64,000 nt of DNA, taken from the NCBI GenBank assembly GCA_003054495.1, contig CP028514.1:2434001-2498000 (forward strand), written 5' to 3'. Position 1 is the first letter of the stretch; every line of letters begins with the position of its first letter. The stretch comes from Carboxydocella thermautotrophica. Lineage in GTDB: Bacteria; Bacillota; GCA-003054495; Carboxydocellales; Carboxydocellaceae. Of this stretch, positions 34,069-42,633 are shown piece after piece. The notes under the pieces were generated by a model. The model worked only from the letters and a program-made list of their open reading frames with translations. It was not told the DNA's origin and made no database searches. The translations under genes were made by a program, and so were the position numbers.

Positions 34069-34491
34069 TTATTTCACCACTTCTCCCGGCCAGGCCATCA
34101 TGCCTCCTGCCAGGTTTTTGACCCGGGTGAAGCCCTGTTCCACCAGATACTGGGCCACCTGGGCACTGCGGCTGCCAGAAGCGCAAACCACTACGATAGT
34201 CTGGTTTTTGTCCAGTTCCCCCAGTTTACCAGGGATTTCCCCCATGGGAATGAGGCGAGCCTCTTTAATATGCCCGGCTTCATACTCAAAGGGTTCCCGC
34301 ACATCGATAACCGTTACCTTTTCGCCTTTAGCCAGCATGGCCTGCAATTCTTCACCACTGATGTCCTGATAAGTAGCCTGGGCCTGCTGCTGGGTTGCTG
34401 TTTCTCCCCCGGATTGGGTAGTTTCCTGTTTAGCACAGCCGGTAACGATCAGAAGACCACTCAGCAGAGTGATTAGCAACCATTTTTTCAT
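34069..34491 (-). CDS. Rhodanese-domain lipoprotein
   Basis: 140 residues. The signal peptide ends in LIVTGC (lipobox, Cys 19), so the protein is tethered outside the membrane. A short Gln/Thr linker is followed by a single rhodanese domain (VTVIDVREPFEYEAGHI) with the active loop VVCASGSRSAQVA, Cys persulfide site included. It follows the MerT-like selenoprotein gene by 15 bases on the same transcript. An extracellular sulfur- or redox-relay role with that membrane protein is inferred. Confidence 0.88.
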   Translation of the reverse strand: MKKWLLITLLSGLLIVTGCAKQETTQSGGETATQQQAQATYQDISGEELQAMLAKGEKVTVIDVREPFEYEAGHIKEARLIPMGEIPGKLGELDKNQTIVVVCASGSRSAQVAQYLVEQGFTRVKNLAGGMMAWPGEVVK

Positions 34492-34506
34492 CTTCCTTCT
34501 CCCCCT

Positions 34507-34812
34507 TTAGTTAAACCATCCCAGGAACCAGCCCCGTTTGGTGTAGATAAACATCGCCAGCACCAGAACAGTAGATGTCCAGAGTATAACCTGATTGCTT
34601 TTTTTGTGATTTTTGGTTCCCATCCAGTGGGCAAAGCCCAGCAGAACTATGGTAATACCGTAAAATATATTGCTATATTTCGATACCGAACCAACAGCGG
34701 CAAAGCCCAATCCCCCCAGACCGAGGGCGGCAAAAACTGCCGGACCCAGTCAGGCGATACAGGCCAGAAAGCCGGTGATAACTGCTCCAAGACTGGCCAG
34801 TTTCTCCCGCAT
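34507..34812 (-). CDS. MerT-like three-helix membrane protein with in-frame UGA (putative selenocysteine)
   Basis: 101 codons if UGA codon 21 (34752-34750) is read as selenocysteine. Reading through gives LGAVITGFLACIAULGPAVF: helix 1 with C-x-x-U at the place where MerT-type mercuric transporters have their vicinal Cys pair. The downstream LGLGGLGFAAVGSVSKYSNIFYGITIVLLGFAHW and a third helix keep the MerT-like topology, so the frame is not noise. ATG 34812 follows TAGGTG. A SECIS-like hairpin lies right after the UGA. Promoter TTGCTT-17-TATACT at 34879-34851. Function: thiol/selenol metal or redox transfer; inferred. Confidence 0.7.
34728..34742 (-). promoter_or_regulatory. SECIS-like hairpin in the MerT-like gene
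   Basis: CGGCA-GTTTT-TGCCG: five pairs, five-base loop starting with G, about 12 bases after the UGA. This fits, at the short end, the bacterial SECIS pattern (small apical loop with a G in the first two positions). Confidence 0.5.
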
Positions 34813-34850
34813 GTTTTTGCACCTACTTTCTCTTGCATTCGCTACCAATT

Positions 34851-34929
34851 AGTATAGCATACTGCCCCCGGGTAAGCAACTGTTATTTTGTCGAGTCTTG
34901 TTGACGCAGCAGATGGGGACAGTTACAAT
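34851..34929. promoter_or_regulatory. Divergent promoters of the MerT-like and Pit operons
   Basis: Minus strand: TTGCTT (34879-34874), 17 bases, TATACT (34856-34851). Plus strand: TTGACG (34901-34906), 17 bases, TACAAT (34924-34929), 32 bases before the PhoU-like start. Confidence 0.7.
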
Positions 34930-34960
34930 CTTTATTAGTACAGTTAAAGGAGGCCCCGAG

Positions 34961-35587
34961 ATGTTTAGTATAAAACCAAAAAATGATATTTTCTACCGCT
35001 TGTTAGGTGAGCTGGCCCAGTGCCTGGAAGAAGCTGCCCGTCATTTTCGCGCCATCATGCAAGAACAGCAACACTCTGAGCAGCTAATGCGGCAGCTGGA
35101 TCAAGTTGAAGAAAAAAGCGATCAGATTGCCAAAGAATTAAAGAAAGAAATCAATCGTACTTTTATTACTCCCATCGACCGGGATGAGCTTTTCCGGCTC
35201 ACCCAGGGGTTAGAGCACGTGGTCGATTACCTGCACGGCACCTGCGTAAAACTGGGACTCTATAAAGTGGAACAGACTACCCGGACCGGTCAGGAGCTGG
35301 CCGGGGTTGCCTTTGAAGCCAGTCTGGCTCTAGCCAAAGCCATAAAGCTCTTGCCGGAACTGACTTCCCGGCCGGAAGCAATCCAGAAGCTCTGTCAGAC
35401 TATCAATGAGCTGGAAAGCCAGGGAGATAATATCTACCGCACCGGCCTGGCCCAGCTTTTTGCCCTGGATTGCAGTCCGTTGGAAATCATCAAGTGGAAA
35501 GACCTGTATGAATATATGGAAGAAATGCTGGACTTCTGTGATGATATGGCAGATTTATTAGAGGGAGTAGTGCTAAAATATGCTTAG
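34961..35587 (+). CDS. DUF47/PhoU-like Pit accessory protein
   Basis: 208 residues, all helical, with the PhoU-like pattern (FYRLLGELAQCLEEAARHFRAIM; KSDQIAKELKKEINRTFITPIDRDELFRLTQGLEHVVDYLHG with acidic metal-binding residues; ELESQGDNIYRTGLAQLF). These proteins are encoded next to Pit transporters and control their phosphate uptake. ATG 34961 follows AAAGGAGG at seven bases; the upstream start at 34898 is rejected. The stop overlaps the pit gene by eight bases. Confidence 0.9.
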   Translation: MFSIKPKNDIFYRLLGELAQCLEEAARHFRAIMQEQQHSEQLMRQLDQVEEKSDQIAKELKKEINRTFITPIDRDELFRLTQGLEHVVDYLHGTCVKLGLYKVEQTTRTGQELAGVAFEASLALAKAIKLLPELTSRPEAIQKLCQTINELESQGDNIYRTGLAQLFALDCSPLEIIKWKDLYEYMEEMLDFCDDMADLLEGVVLKYA

Positions 35588-36572
35588 TCTCACCGCTTTG
35601 GTCATTATCGTTGTTATCCTTGCTTTGTTGTTTGACTACTTAAATGGCTTCCATGATACCGCCAATGCTGTTGCCACTTCCATTGCCACCCGGGCCCTCA
35701 GCCCCCGGCAGGCAATTCTCCTGGCTGCCGCTTTTGATTTTCTAGGAGCGGTAACCCATACCGCTGTGGCAGCTACCATCGGAAAAGGAATTGTGGACCC
35801 AGCAGCCATAACCCAGACGGTTTTAATCGGCGCCCTCTCAGCTGCTATTTTCTGGAACCTGTTTACCTGGTACTATGGCATTCCCAGCAGTTCTTCCCAT
35901 GCCCTCATCGGCGGCCTGGTAGGAGCTGCCGCTGCCCAGCACGGTTTTGCGCTCATCAAGTGGACAGGCCTGAGTAAAATCATCCTGTCCCTGATCTTAT
36001 CCCCTATTCTGGGTCTGGTGGTGGGCTATCTGGTAATGGTGGGTTTTTTCTGGCTCTTCCGCTTTTCTCATCCCCATCAGACCAATAATGTTTTTCGTCG
36101 CTTACAGATCCTTTCAGCAGCGCTTACTGCCTATTCCCATGGCTCCAATGATGCCCAGAAGTCCATGGGCCTGATCACTATGGCTCTCGTCAGCGCCGGT
36201 ATGATTGATACTTTTCATGTTCCCTTCTGGGTAGTAGTTGCCTGCGCCAGTGCCCTGGCCCTGGGTACCGCTACAGGGGGGAAAAAAATAATCCGCACCA
36301 TGGGCGGGCGGATTTTTAAAATTGAACCCATAAATGGTTTTGCCTCGGATATTAGCTCTTCCCTGGTAATATTGCTGGCTTCCCGCTTTGGCCTACCCGT
36401 CAGCACTACTCATGTAGTCGCTTCCGCACTCATGGGAGTGGGCACAGCCAAAAACTTTCGCGGGGTAAAATGGGGGGTGGCCCGACAGATTATTACCGCC
36501 TGGTTTCTCACTTTGCCAGCTACCAGCCTGATCGGAGCCGGGGTCTATCTAGCCCTGGAATTATTGCTCTGA
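35580..36572 (+). CDS. pit: PiT-family inorganic phosphate transporter
   Basis: 330 residues with about ten helices. The two Pit signature repeats are FDYLNGFHDTANAVATSIATRALSPRQA at the N terminus and AYSHGSNDAQKSMGLITMAL / GLPVSTTHVVASALMGVG in the second half. It imports phosphate-metal complexes or other oxyanions using the ion gradient. It is translationally coupled to the DUF47 gene. The C-terminal end overlaps the convergent bcp gene by twelve bases. Confidence 0.93.
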   Translation: MLSLTALVIIVVILALLFDYLNGFHDTANAVATSIATRALSPRQAILLAAAFDFLGAVTHTAVAATIGKGIVDPAAITQTVLIGALSAAIFWNLFTWYYGIPSSSSHALIGGLVGAAAAQHGFALIKWTGLSKIILSLILSPILGLVVGYLVMVGFFWLFRFSHPHQTNNVFRRLQILSAALTAYSHGSNDAQKSMGLITMALVSAGMIDTFHVPFWVVVACASALALGTATGGKKIIRTMGGRIFKIEPINGFASDISSSLVILLASRFGLPVSTTHVVASALMGVGTAKNFRGVKWGVARQIITAWFLTLPATSLIGAGVYLALELLL

Positions 36573-37031
36573 TAGCTCCCTGGCTGCGGCCAGGACAGCT
36601 TCGGCATGGCCGGCTACCTTGACTTTGCGCCAGATCTGTCGGATAACACCATCGGCATCGATCAGGAAAGTGGATCTTTCAATCCCCATGCTTTTCTTGC
36701 CATACATATTCTTTTCTTTTAATACCTCATACAACTGACATACTTCCCCGTTACTATCACTGAGCAGAGGAAACTTCAGATCCAGTTTGGCCGCAAATTT
36801 CTCATGACTGGCTATGGAATCCCGGCTTACTCCGAGAATAACGGTATTGATGGCAGCAAACTGCTCCATCCGGTCATTAAAATCGACCGCTTCATTGGTT
36901 CAACCAGGAGTATTGTCTTTAGGATAAAAATAAAGAACAACCTTTTTGCCAGCTAATTGGGATAAAGTGATTTCCTGTCCCCCGGTAGCGGGCAGGGTAA
37001 AATCAGGGGCCTTGAAGCCGATCTCTACCAT
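36561..37031 (-). CDS. bcp: Bcp/PrxQ-type peroxiredoxin with UGA at the peroxidatic position (putative selenoprotein)
   Basis: 156 codons when UGA codon 44 (36902-36900) is read as selenocysteine. The frame reads VVLYFYPKDNTPGUTNEAVDF, exactly where Bcp has DNTPGCT with the peroxidatic Cys. Downstream sequence is normal Bcp (VILGVSRDSIASHEKFAAKLDLKFPLLSD, KKSMGIERSTFLID). The usual resolving Cys five residues later is replaced by Val, so it would work as a one-selenol enzyme or use Cys in EVCQLYEV. ATG 37031 follows GAGGAGG. A SECIS-like hairpin lies after the UGA. Reduces hydroperoxides. Confidence 0.85.
36871..36889 (-). promoter_or_regulatory. SECIS-like hairpin in the bcp gene
   Basis: CGGTC-GATTTTAAT-GACCG: five perfect pairs, nine-base loop starting with G; the loop begins about 15 bases after the UGA, as expected for bacterial SECIS elements. 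Confidence 0.65.
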
Positions 37032-37087
37032 ATTCTCAACCTCCTCTGCTACTTATTTTCCCCATTGGAGCAGGATTTCCTGTTTTG

Positions 37088-37095
37088 TTGTCGAA
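37088..37095 (+). promoter_or_regulatory. Spo0A-box-like site (TTGTCGAA)
   Basis: A perfect match to the 0A box, about 55 bases before the -10-like TATAAT at 37150-37155 in front of the riboswitch. Chance occurrence cannot be excluded. Confidence 0.4.
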
Positions 37096-37165
37096 AAAAA
37101 TTTTTTAGAAAAACTTCTTAGGTCCCCCCCAAAAATGATTGCCTGTTCGTATAATATAGCGAAAA

Positions 37166-37252
37166 GGAAAAAGGCAAAACCATCGAAAGGTGGTGACGCA
37201 AAGCTAAAGGGGCTACCGCAACTCCGTTGCCAGGCCAGCCAGCTGCCCGAGT
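37166..37252 (+). ncRNA. Cyclic di-GMP-I riboswitch (GEMM-I)
   Basis: The aptamer core is clear: GGCAAAACCATCGAAAGGTGG followed directly by TGACGCAAAGCTA (P2 with GAAA tetraloop), GGGGCTACCGCAACTCCGTTGCC (P3), then CAGCCAGCTGCCC (P3/P1 closing with the tetraloop receptor). It is followed by a terminator and then the gene for a secreted protein, so ligand binding should decide between termination and read-through. Confidence 0.9.
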
Positions 37253-37261
37253 GCGAGGCGA

Positions 37262-37294
37262 TTTACCTCCTGCTCTGGCAGGAGGTAAAATTTT
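37262..37294 (+). terminator. Riboswitch-controlled terminator
   Basis: TTTACCTCCTGC/GCAGGAGGTAAA, 12 perfect pairs, TCTG loop, then ATTTT. It lies ten bases after the aptamer and 25 bases before the start codon. Its 3' arm contains AGGAGG but the gene has its own ribosome site at about 37305. Confidence 0.85.
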
Positions 37295-37318
37295 GAGCAT
37301 TAAAAGGAGGTATGTCTT

Positions 37319-37990
37319 ATGACTATCAAACACAAATTCCTGGCCACTTTTGTTGCCGCAATCCTGGCTCTTGGTCCTGTTTCCGCTGTTTTTGCTGAAG
37401 GGGAAACCACTACTACCACTGATGCTACAACCCAGACCACTGTTACTTCCGACACCTATGGCAATACCACTACTACTACCCAGGTCAATCCTTTTGAGCA
37501 GCAGGTTCTGCAGGTAAAAGCGGTGCTGGTTAAGCTGCTGGACAATCCGACCGATACAGCACTCAAGGCTGAGCTGAACAAGCTGATCACCAGCAAAAAA
37601 GATATCCGGGTTCTGGCCCAGGCTATCAATAGTCTGAAAAAAGATGCAGTGGCTGATTTCAAGAAAACTAAAGACAGTAAGACCTATGTGAAACGCATTC
37701 ACCGGATCAATGAGCTGGCCAGGATGCTGAAAAAGGAAATTGTCAAACGGGAAAATGAAATTAAGAAAGAACAGAAAAAAGACAAGCGGGAACTGGCTCA
37801 ATTAAAAGCCCAGGAAAAGAAACTGAAACAGGAACTGAAAGCCAAAGCCAAAGCGGAAAAAGCCAAACGTAAAATCGCTGAATTACAAGCTAAAATCAAA
37901 AAGTTGGAAGCTGAACTGGCTGCCGCTACCTCAGCTTTGAATCAAACTGCTCAGGCTACTACAACTGTTAATGCCTCCATTACCCAGTAA
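37319..37990 (+). CDS. Secreted coiled-coil protein under c-di-GMP riboswitch control
   Basis: 223 residues. A Sec signal peptide (KHKFLATFVAAILALGPVSAVFAEG, cleavage after AxA near residue 26), then a Thr-rich linker (TTTTTDATTQTTVTSDTYGNTTTTTQ), then a long Lys/Glu/Ala-rich helical region from about residue 65 to 210 that should form a coiled coil, then a Thr-rich end. No sortase or membrane anchor. AAAAGGAGG precedes the ATG. Likely an extracellular or cell-wall-binding matrix-type protein, expressed according to c-di-GMP level; no family recognised. Confidence 0.8.
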   Translation: MTIKHKFLATFVAAILALGPVSAVFAEGETTTTTDATTQTTVTSDTYGNTTTTTQVNPFEQQVLQVKAVLVKLLDNPTDTALKAELNKLITSKKDIRVLAQAINSLKKDAVADFKKTKDSKTYVKRIHRINELARMLKKEIVKRENEIKKEQKKDKRELAQLKAQEKKLKQELKAKAKAEKAKRKIAELQAKIKKLEAELAAATSALNQTAQATTTVNASITQ

Positions 37991-37996
37991 AAATCC

Positions 37997-38021
37997 AAGC
38001 CGCAGGCAAAGCCTGCGGCTT
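37997..38021. terminator. Bidirectional terminator after the secreted protein gene
   Basis: AAGCCGCAGGC/GCCTGCGGCTT, 11 perfect pairs, AAA loop, followed by TGTTATTT on the plus strand; convergent with the dppC gene. Confidence 0.85.
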
Positions 38022-38051
38022 TGTTATTTAACCTCCACCGGGCAATGCGTT

Positions 38052-38909
38052 TTACTGTTTCAACCTGGGATCCAGGGCGTCCCGCAAACCGTCTCCCAGC
38101 AGATTAAAGCCCAGTACATTCAGCATAATGGCAATCCCGGGGAATATGGCCACCCAGGGCGCTTTAAGCAAGAGATCCCGGGTATCGGCCAGCATCGCCC
38201 CCCATTCCGGTGTAGGTGGCTGAGCCCCCAGGCCCAGAAAGCTGAGGCCGGCGGCATCGAGAATAGCTGTACCGATGCCCAGGGTAGCTGTTACAATAAT
38301 GGGCGCAATGCAGTTGGGCAAAATATGGCGGAAAATAATGCGAGCATCCCTGGCCCCGATAGCTTTGGCCGCCTCGATATATTCAGTGGCTTTCACCGCC
38401 AGAACAGTAGACCGTACCACCCGGGCAAAGGTTGGCACATTCACCAGTCCGATGGCCACCATGGCATTTTCCAGACTGGGCCCCAGCACTGCCATGATAG
38501 CGATTGCCAGCAGGACACTGGGAAATGCCAGCATTATATCAACAATACGCATCAGGATGGAATCCAGCCAGCCGCCATAATAGCCGCCCAGAGCCCCCAT
38601 CAGGGTGCCTACTATCAAAGCAATGCCTACAGAAATAACCCCCACTTCAACAGAGATGCGGGCACCATAAACAATCCTGCTAAAAATATCCCGGCCCAGC
38701 TTGTCCGTTCCCAGCCAGTGCTTGCTGCTGGGTGGTTGCAAGCGCTCCTTCAAACTCCCATCATGAACGGGGTCATAAGGAGCGATGAGCGGGGCAGCCA
38801 GAGCAGTAAACAGCAAGATAGCCACAATCAGCGCACCCAGCAGGGCAACTTTATTCCGCTTTAGCCGACGCCAGGCGTCAGCCCATAGTCCTCCTTTGTT
38901 CTGGCTCAT
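38052..38909 (-). CDS. Oligopeptide/dipeptide ABC transporter permease (DppC/OppC-like)
   Basis: 285 residues, about six helices. The N-terminal domain (WADAWRRLKRNKVALLGALIVAILLF) and HWLGTDKLGRDIFSRIVYGARIS are typical of DppC/OppC; EAAKAIGARDARIIFRHILPN is the EAA loop that contacts the ATPase. The last gene of the five-gene operon, 12 bases after the dppB stop. Confidence 0.9.
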   Translation of the reverse strand: MSQNKGGLWADAWRRLKRNKVALLGALIVAILLFTALAAPLIAPYDPVHDGSLKERLQPPSSKHWLGTDKLGRDIFSRIVYGARISVEVGVISVGIALIVGTLMGALGGYYGGWLDSILMRIVDIMLAFPSVLLAIAIMAVLGPSLENAMVAIGLVNVPTFARVVRSTVLAVKATEYIEAAKAIGARDARIIFRHILPNCIAPIIVTATLGIGTAILDAAGLSFLGLGAQPPTPEWGAMLADTRDLLLKAPWVAIFPGIAIMLNVLGFNLLGDGLRDALDPRLKQ

Positions 38910-38920
38910 GGCGCTCCTCC

Positions 38921-39925
38921 TTAACTGTAACGAATGCGGGGATCAATATAGGTATAAAGCAGGTCGACCAGAAGATTGATTAACACAAACAGCATGGCTA
39001 TAAAAACAATACTGCTCTGCACCACCGGAAAATCCCTGGCCATTATGGCAGCATAGATATAGCGGCCAATTCCCGGCCAGGAGAAGATGGTTTCCGTCAT
39101 TACAGCTCCACCCAGCAAGGAACCAAACTGCAAGCCGATTACCGTTAAAACCGGCAGGAAGGCATTGCGCAGGGCGTGCTTGAGCACAATCAGCCACTCC
39201 GCCAACCCTTTGGCCCGGGCGGTGCGAATATAATCCTGCCGCAACACTTCCAGCATGCTGGAGCGGGTCATGCGGGCAATGATAGCCATGGGGATAGTGC
39301 CCAGAGCCAGCGCCGGCAAGGCCAGGTGCCAGAGGGCATCCCTAAAAGCAGCCATATCCCCGCTGAGCAAGGCGTCCACAGTAATTAAGCCGGTAATCAC
39401 TGGAACAGTATATTCAGTGCTCAGGCGTCCGGAAGGAGGGAACCAGCCTAAAGTCTGGGCAAAGAGGTAGATCAGCATCAGACCTAACCAGAAGATGGGC
39501 ATAGAAACCCCGAACAAAGCTCCTACCATGGAGATATTATCAAAAAAAGAGTATTGTTTCACTGCCGCAATTATACCCGCAGTCAGACCGACGATCACCG
39601 CCACCAGCATGGCCGCCAGAGTCAGTTCCAGGGTGGCCGGGAAAAAAGTAGCCAGTTCCTTGCTTACCTGTTCATTGGTAACTATGGAACGGCCCAGATC
39701 TCCAGTCAGAATGTGGCTTAAAAAACGGCCGTATTGAATATATAAAGGGTCATTTAAACCCAATTGTTCTCGCAGTTCTTTTAGCGCCTCGGGTGTAGCC
39801 CGTTCGCCCAGCATGATCTGGGCCGGGTCCCCGGGAATAAAATGGATTAAGGAAAAAGCCAGCAGGGTTACACCAAAAAAGACGGGAATAATCTGGAGCA
39901 AGCGACGAACAATATATTGTGCCAT
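38921..39925 (-). CDS. Oligopeptide/dipeptide ABC transporter permease (DppB/OppB-like)
   Basis: 334 residues. MAQYIVRRLLQIIPVFFGVTLLAFSLIHFIPGDPA is the DppB/OppB N terminus; YIRTARAKGLAEWLIVLKHALRNA is the EAA loop. ATG 39925 follows GGAGG at seven bases; the longer frame to 39967 is rejected. Works with DppC to form the membrane channel. Confidence 0.9.
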   Translation of the reverse strand: MAQYIVRRLLQIIPVFFGVTLLAFSLIHFIPGDPAQIMLGERATPEALKELREQLGLNDPLYIQYGRFLSHILTGDLGRSIVTNEQVSKELATFFPATLELTLAAMLVAVIVGLTAGIIAAVKQYSFFDNISMVGALFGVSMPIFWLGLMLIYLFAQTLGWFPPSGRLSTEYTVPVITGLITVDALLSGDMAAFRDALWHLALPALALGTIPMAIIARMTRSSMLEVLRQDYIRTARAKGLAEWLIVLKHALRNAFLPVLTVIGLQFGSLLGGAVMTETIFSWPGIGRYIYAAIMARDFPVVQSSIVFIAMLFVLINLLVDLLYTYIDPRIRYS

Positions 39926-39952
39926 GAATTTTCCTCCCTGAAAGAGAGAGCA

Positions 39953-39976
39953 AGAGGCCGGCCGCAACCGGCCTCT
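39953..39976 (-). repeat. Hairpin between dppA and dppB
   Basis: AGAGGCCGG/CCGGCCTCT, nine pairs, six-base loop, no T-run. Such hairpins often stabilise the upstream binding-protein mRNA and reduce downstream expression. Confidence 0.65.
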
Positions 39977-39993
39977 CCTCTGTCTTTACCAGC

Positions 39994-41613
39994 TTACTCT
40001 TTGTCAATGGTGTTAAAGCATTCACTACCAGTGGGATGAGGTACCCAGCCCTTGATATTTTTCCTGGCCGCAACCGGCGGGGTGGAATGAACCAGCGGTA
40101 CCCAGGGAGCATCCGCTTTAATCAGCACCTGAGCCTGCTTGTACAGTTCAGCCCGCTTGTTCTGGTCGGATTCCTGCTGGGCTTTAATCAGCAGGTCATG
40201 AACCTTGTCATTCTTGTAGAAAGCAACATTTGAAGCAGAACCTTTGGTAGTGTTGTCCTTGTCCAGCAGAACATAGAGGAAGTTGTCGGGGTCACCATTA
40301 TCCCCGGTCCAGCCCAGGAGATAGAGTTCGTGTTCCCCGTTTTCCCCTTTCTGGAGATAAGTACCCCAGTCAAAGGTTACGATTTCAGCCTGAATGCCCA
40401 CAGCCGCCAGATCCTTCTGAATGGCTTCAGCAATTTGCTTGGGCTGCGGCATATAGGGCCGGGCGACCGGCATGGCCCAGAGCCTGGTCTTGAAGCCATT
40501 GGGGAAACCTGCTTCAGCCAGCAGAGCTTTGGCCTTAGCCGGATCATACTCATAGTCCTTCACTTCATCATTGTAACCCCAGAGAGAAGGCGGCAAGGGG
40601 TTCTTGGCCGGCTTGGCCAGACCAGCATAGAAGGCATCGATCAAAGCCTGCTTGTTGATGGCATGGTTAATAGCCTGGCGTACTTTTACGTTATCAAAAG
40701 GCTTTTTCTCGGTGTTCATGGCCAGATAGCCTACGTTCATAGAAGGACGCAGCAGTAACTGCAGATTGGGATCATTCTTGATTCCTTCTACATCATCGGG
40801 GTTTACCCCGATCATAGCATCAATAGTGCCAGCTTTCAGTTCCATCAGCCGGGCACTGTTATCAGGGATGGTGCGGAAGATAACCTTGTCAACTTTAGCT
40901 TTTTCGCCCCAGTATTCTTCATTCTTAACCAGGACTACTTTGTCATCCTTTTTCCATTCCACGAACTTAAAGGGACCGGTGCCCACCGGGTTTTTGAAGT
41001 AGTCCTGACCGTATTTCTTGATGGCTTCCGGGCTGGAAATACCGAAAGCAGCCATGGCCAGGTTGGCCAGGAAAGGAGCATTGGGTTTTTCCAGAATGAA
41101 CTTGACGGTATACTCATCTACAGCTTTAACTTCCTTGATGATGCCGGGGAAACCGCCAAACATAGCGGCATAGTATTCGAAATCTCCCTGGTGATAGGGA
41201 TTGTTCTTGTCGCGCCAGCGATCGAAATTGAATTTGACAGCTTCGGCATTGAAGGGCGTACCATCATGGAACTTAACTCCCTGACGCAGTTTGAAAGTCC
41301 ATTCCAGCCCATCCTTGGAAGCTTCCCAGGACTCGGCCAGTGCCGGTTGGATCTCAGTGCTATCCTGCTTGTATTCTACCAGAGTGTCAAAAATTTGCTG
41401 GGTAACATAGATGGATTCACCATCGGTAACATTGATGGGGTCCAGACCGACGGGGTCACCGGACTTGGCGAAGATGAAGGTTTTTTCTTTCTTCTCTTCC
41501 CCTGCCGGTTTGCCGCCGTTGTCGGCGCTTTTGCCGCCACCGCAGCCGCTGAGCAGAGTACTTAAAGCCAGCACACCAGCCAGGGCCAGGGACCACAGTT
41601 TCCGCATTTTCAC
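39994..41613 (-). CDS. Extracellular peptide-binding lipoprotein (DppA/OppA-like)
   Basis: 539 residues. The signal peptide ends in STLLSGC (lipobox), followed by a Gly/Lys linker and the family-5 solute-binding domain (FAKSGDPVGLDPINVTDGESIYVTQQIFDTLVEYK; GVKFHDGTPFNAEAVKFNFDRW). GTG 41613 lies eight bases after AGGAGG and is preferred over ATG 41607. It delivers peptides or related ligands (some members bind nickel or heme) to the DppBC channel; sequence alone does not give the ligand. Confidence 0.9.
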   Translation of the reverse strand: MKMRKLWSLALAGVLALSTLLSGCGGGKSADNGGKPAGEEKKEKTFIFAKSGDPVGLDPINVTDGESIYVTQQIFDTLVEYKQDSTEIQPALAESWEASKDGLEWTFKLRQGVKFHDGTPFNAEAVKFNFDRWRDKNNPYHQGDFEYYAAMFGGFPGIIKEVKAVDEYTVKFILEKPNAPFLANLAMAAFGISSPEAIKKYGQDYFKNPVGTGPFKFVEWKKDDKVVLVKNEEYWGEKAKVDKVIFRTIPDNSARLMELKAGTIDAMIGVNPDDVEGIKNDPNLQLLLRPSMNVGYLAMNTEKKPFDNVKVRQAINHAINKQALIDAFYAGLAKPAKNPLPPSLWGYNDEVKDYEYDPAKAKALLAEAGFPNGFKTRLWAMPVARPYMPQPKQIAEAIQKDLAAVGIQAEIVTFDWGTYLQKGENGEHELYLLGWTGDNGDPDNFLYVLLDKDNTTKGSASNVAFYKNDKVHDLLIKAQQESDQNKRAELYKQAQVLIKADAPWVPLVHSTPPVAARKNIKGWVPHPTGSECFNTIDKE

Positions 41614-41649
41614 AACTCTCAACCTCCTCATATTGATATTTGCCTGACC

Positions 41650-42630
41650 TCAATGACTGCCCACTACTACCGGACAGGCAACCTGATGGCCCTGTCCCAC
41701 TTCCTGCAAACGTGGTACCTCCTGCCGGCAGCTCTCTCTGGCCAGCGGGCAACGGGTATGGAAATTGCACCCCGCTGGCGGGTTGACCGGACTGGGCACG
41801 TCCCCTTGCAGGATAATGCGTTCCGCCTTGCGGCCCGGTTTAGGTAAGGGAATGGCGGAAAGCAGGGCCCGGGTGTAAGGATGCATTGGATTGCGGTATA
41901 GCTCCCCGGCTGAAGCTATTTCCACAATCCGGCCCAGATACATTACTGCCACCCGGTGACTGATGTGTTTCACCACACTCAGGTCATGGGCAATGAAGAT
42001 ATAGGTCAGGCCAAACTCTTTTTGCAATTGTTCCAGCAGGTTAACTACTTGAGCCTGCACGGATACATCCAGGGCTGATACCGGCTCATCGCAAACAACC
42101 AGTTTGGGCTTAACAGCCAGGGCCCGGGCGATACCGATACGCTGTCTCTGCCCGCCGGAAAACTCATGGGGGAAACGCTCGGCATGGTAATGGGGCAATC
42201 CCACGACATCCAGCAGCCTCTTGACTTCCCGGGCCGCCTCTCTACGATCGGCCAGCCCGTGAACCAGCAGGGGCTCAGCGATAATCTCCCCTACCGTCAG
42301 GCGCGGGTTCAAGCTTGCATATGGATCCTGGAAGATCAGCTGCATTTCCCGGCGTTTTTGCCGCATTTCTTGCCGGCTCAGTCCCAGCAGGTCCTGACCC
42401 TCAAACAACACTTTCCCGCCTGTGGGCTCTAATAACCGCAAAACACAACGCCCGGTAGTGGATTTGCCACAACCCGATTCCCCTACTAAACCCAGGGTTT
42501 CCCCTCTGGCCACACTGAAGGAAACACCATCTACCGCCTTCACCGCCCCCACCTGTTTCTGCCGGATAAAACCTTTAGTAATGGGAAAATGTTTTTGCAA
42601 ATCGATTATTTCCAGTAATGGCTGGGTCAT
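41650..42630 (-). CDS. Oligopeptide/dipeptide ABC transporter ATPase (DppF/OppF-like)
   Basis: 326 residues. Walker [16 protein letters not shown], signature [17 protein letters not shown], Walker [16 protein letters not shown], switch His in [13 protein letters not shown]. The C-terminal [19 protein letters not shown] part is the oligopeptide-specific Cys-rich domain, which may bind a 4Fe-4S cluster. It starts 3 bases after the dppD stop. Confidence 0.92.
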   Translation of the reverse strand: MTQPLLEIIDLQKHFPITKGFIRQKQVGAVKAVDGVSFSVARGETLGLVGESGCGKSTTGRCVLRLLEPTGGKVLFEGQDLLGLSRQEMRQKRREMQLIFQDPYASLNPRLTVGEIIAEPLLVHGLADRREAAREVKRLLDVVGLPHYHAERFPHEFSGGQRQRIGIARALAVKPKLVVCDEPVSALDVSVQAQVVNLLEQLQKEFGLTYIFIAHDLSVVKHISHRVAVMYLGRIVEIASAGELYRNPMHPYTRALLSAIPLPKPGRKAERIILQGDVPSPVNPPAGCNFHTRCPLARESCRQEVPRLQEVGQGHQVACPVVVGSH

Positions 42631-42633
42631 GGC

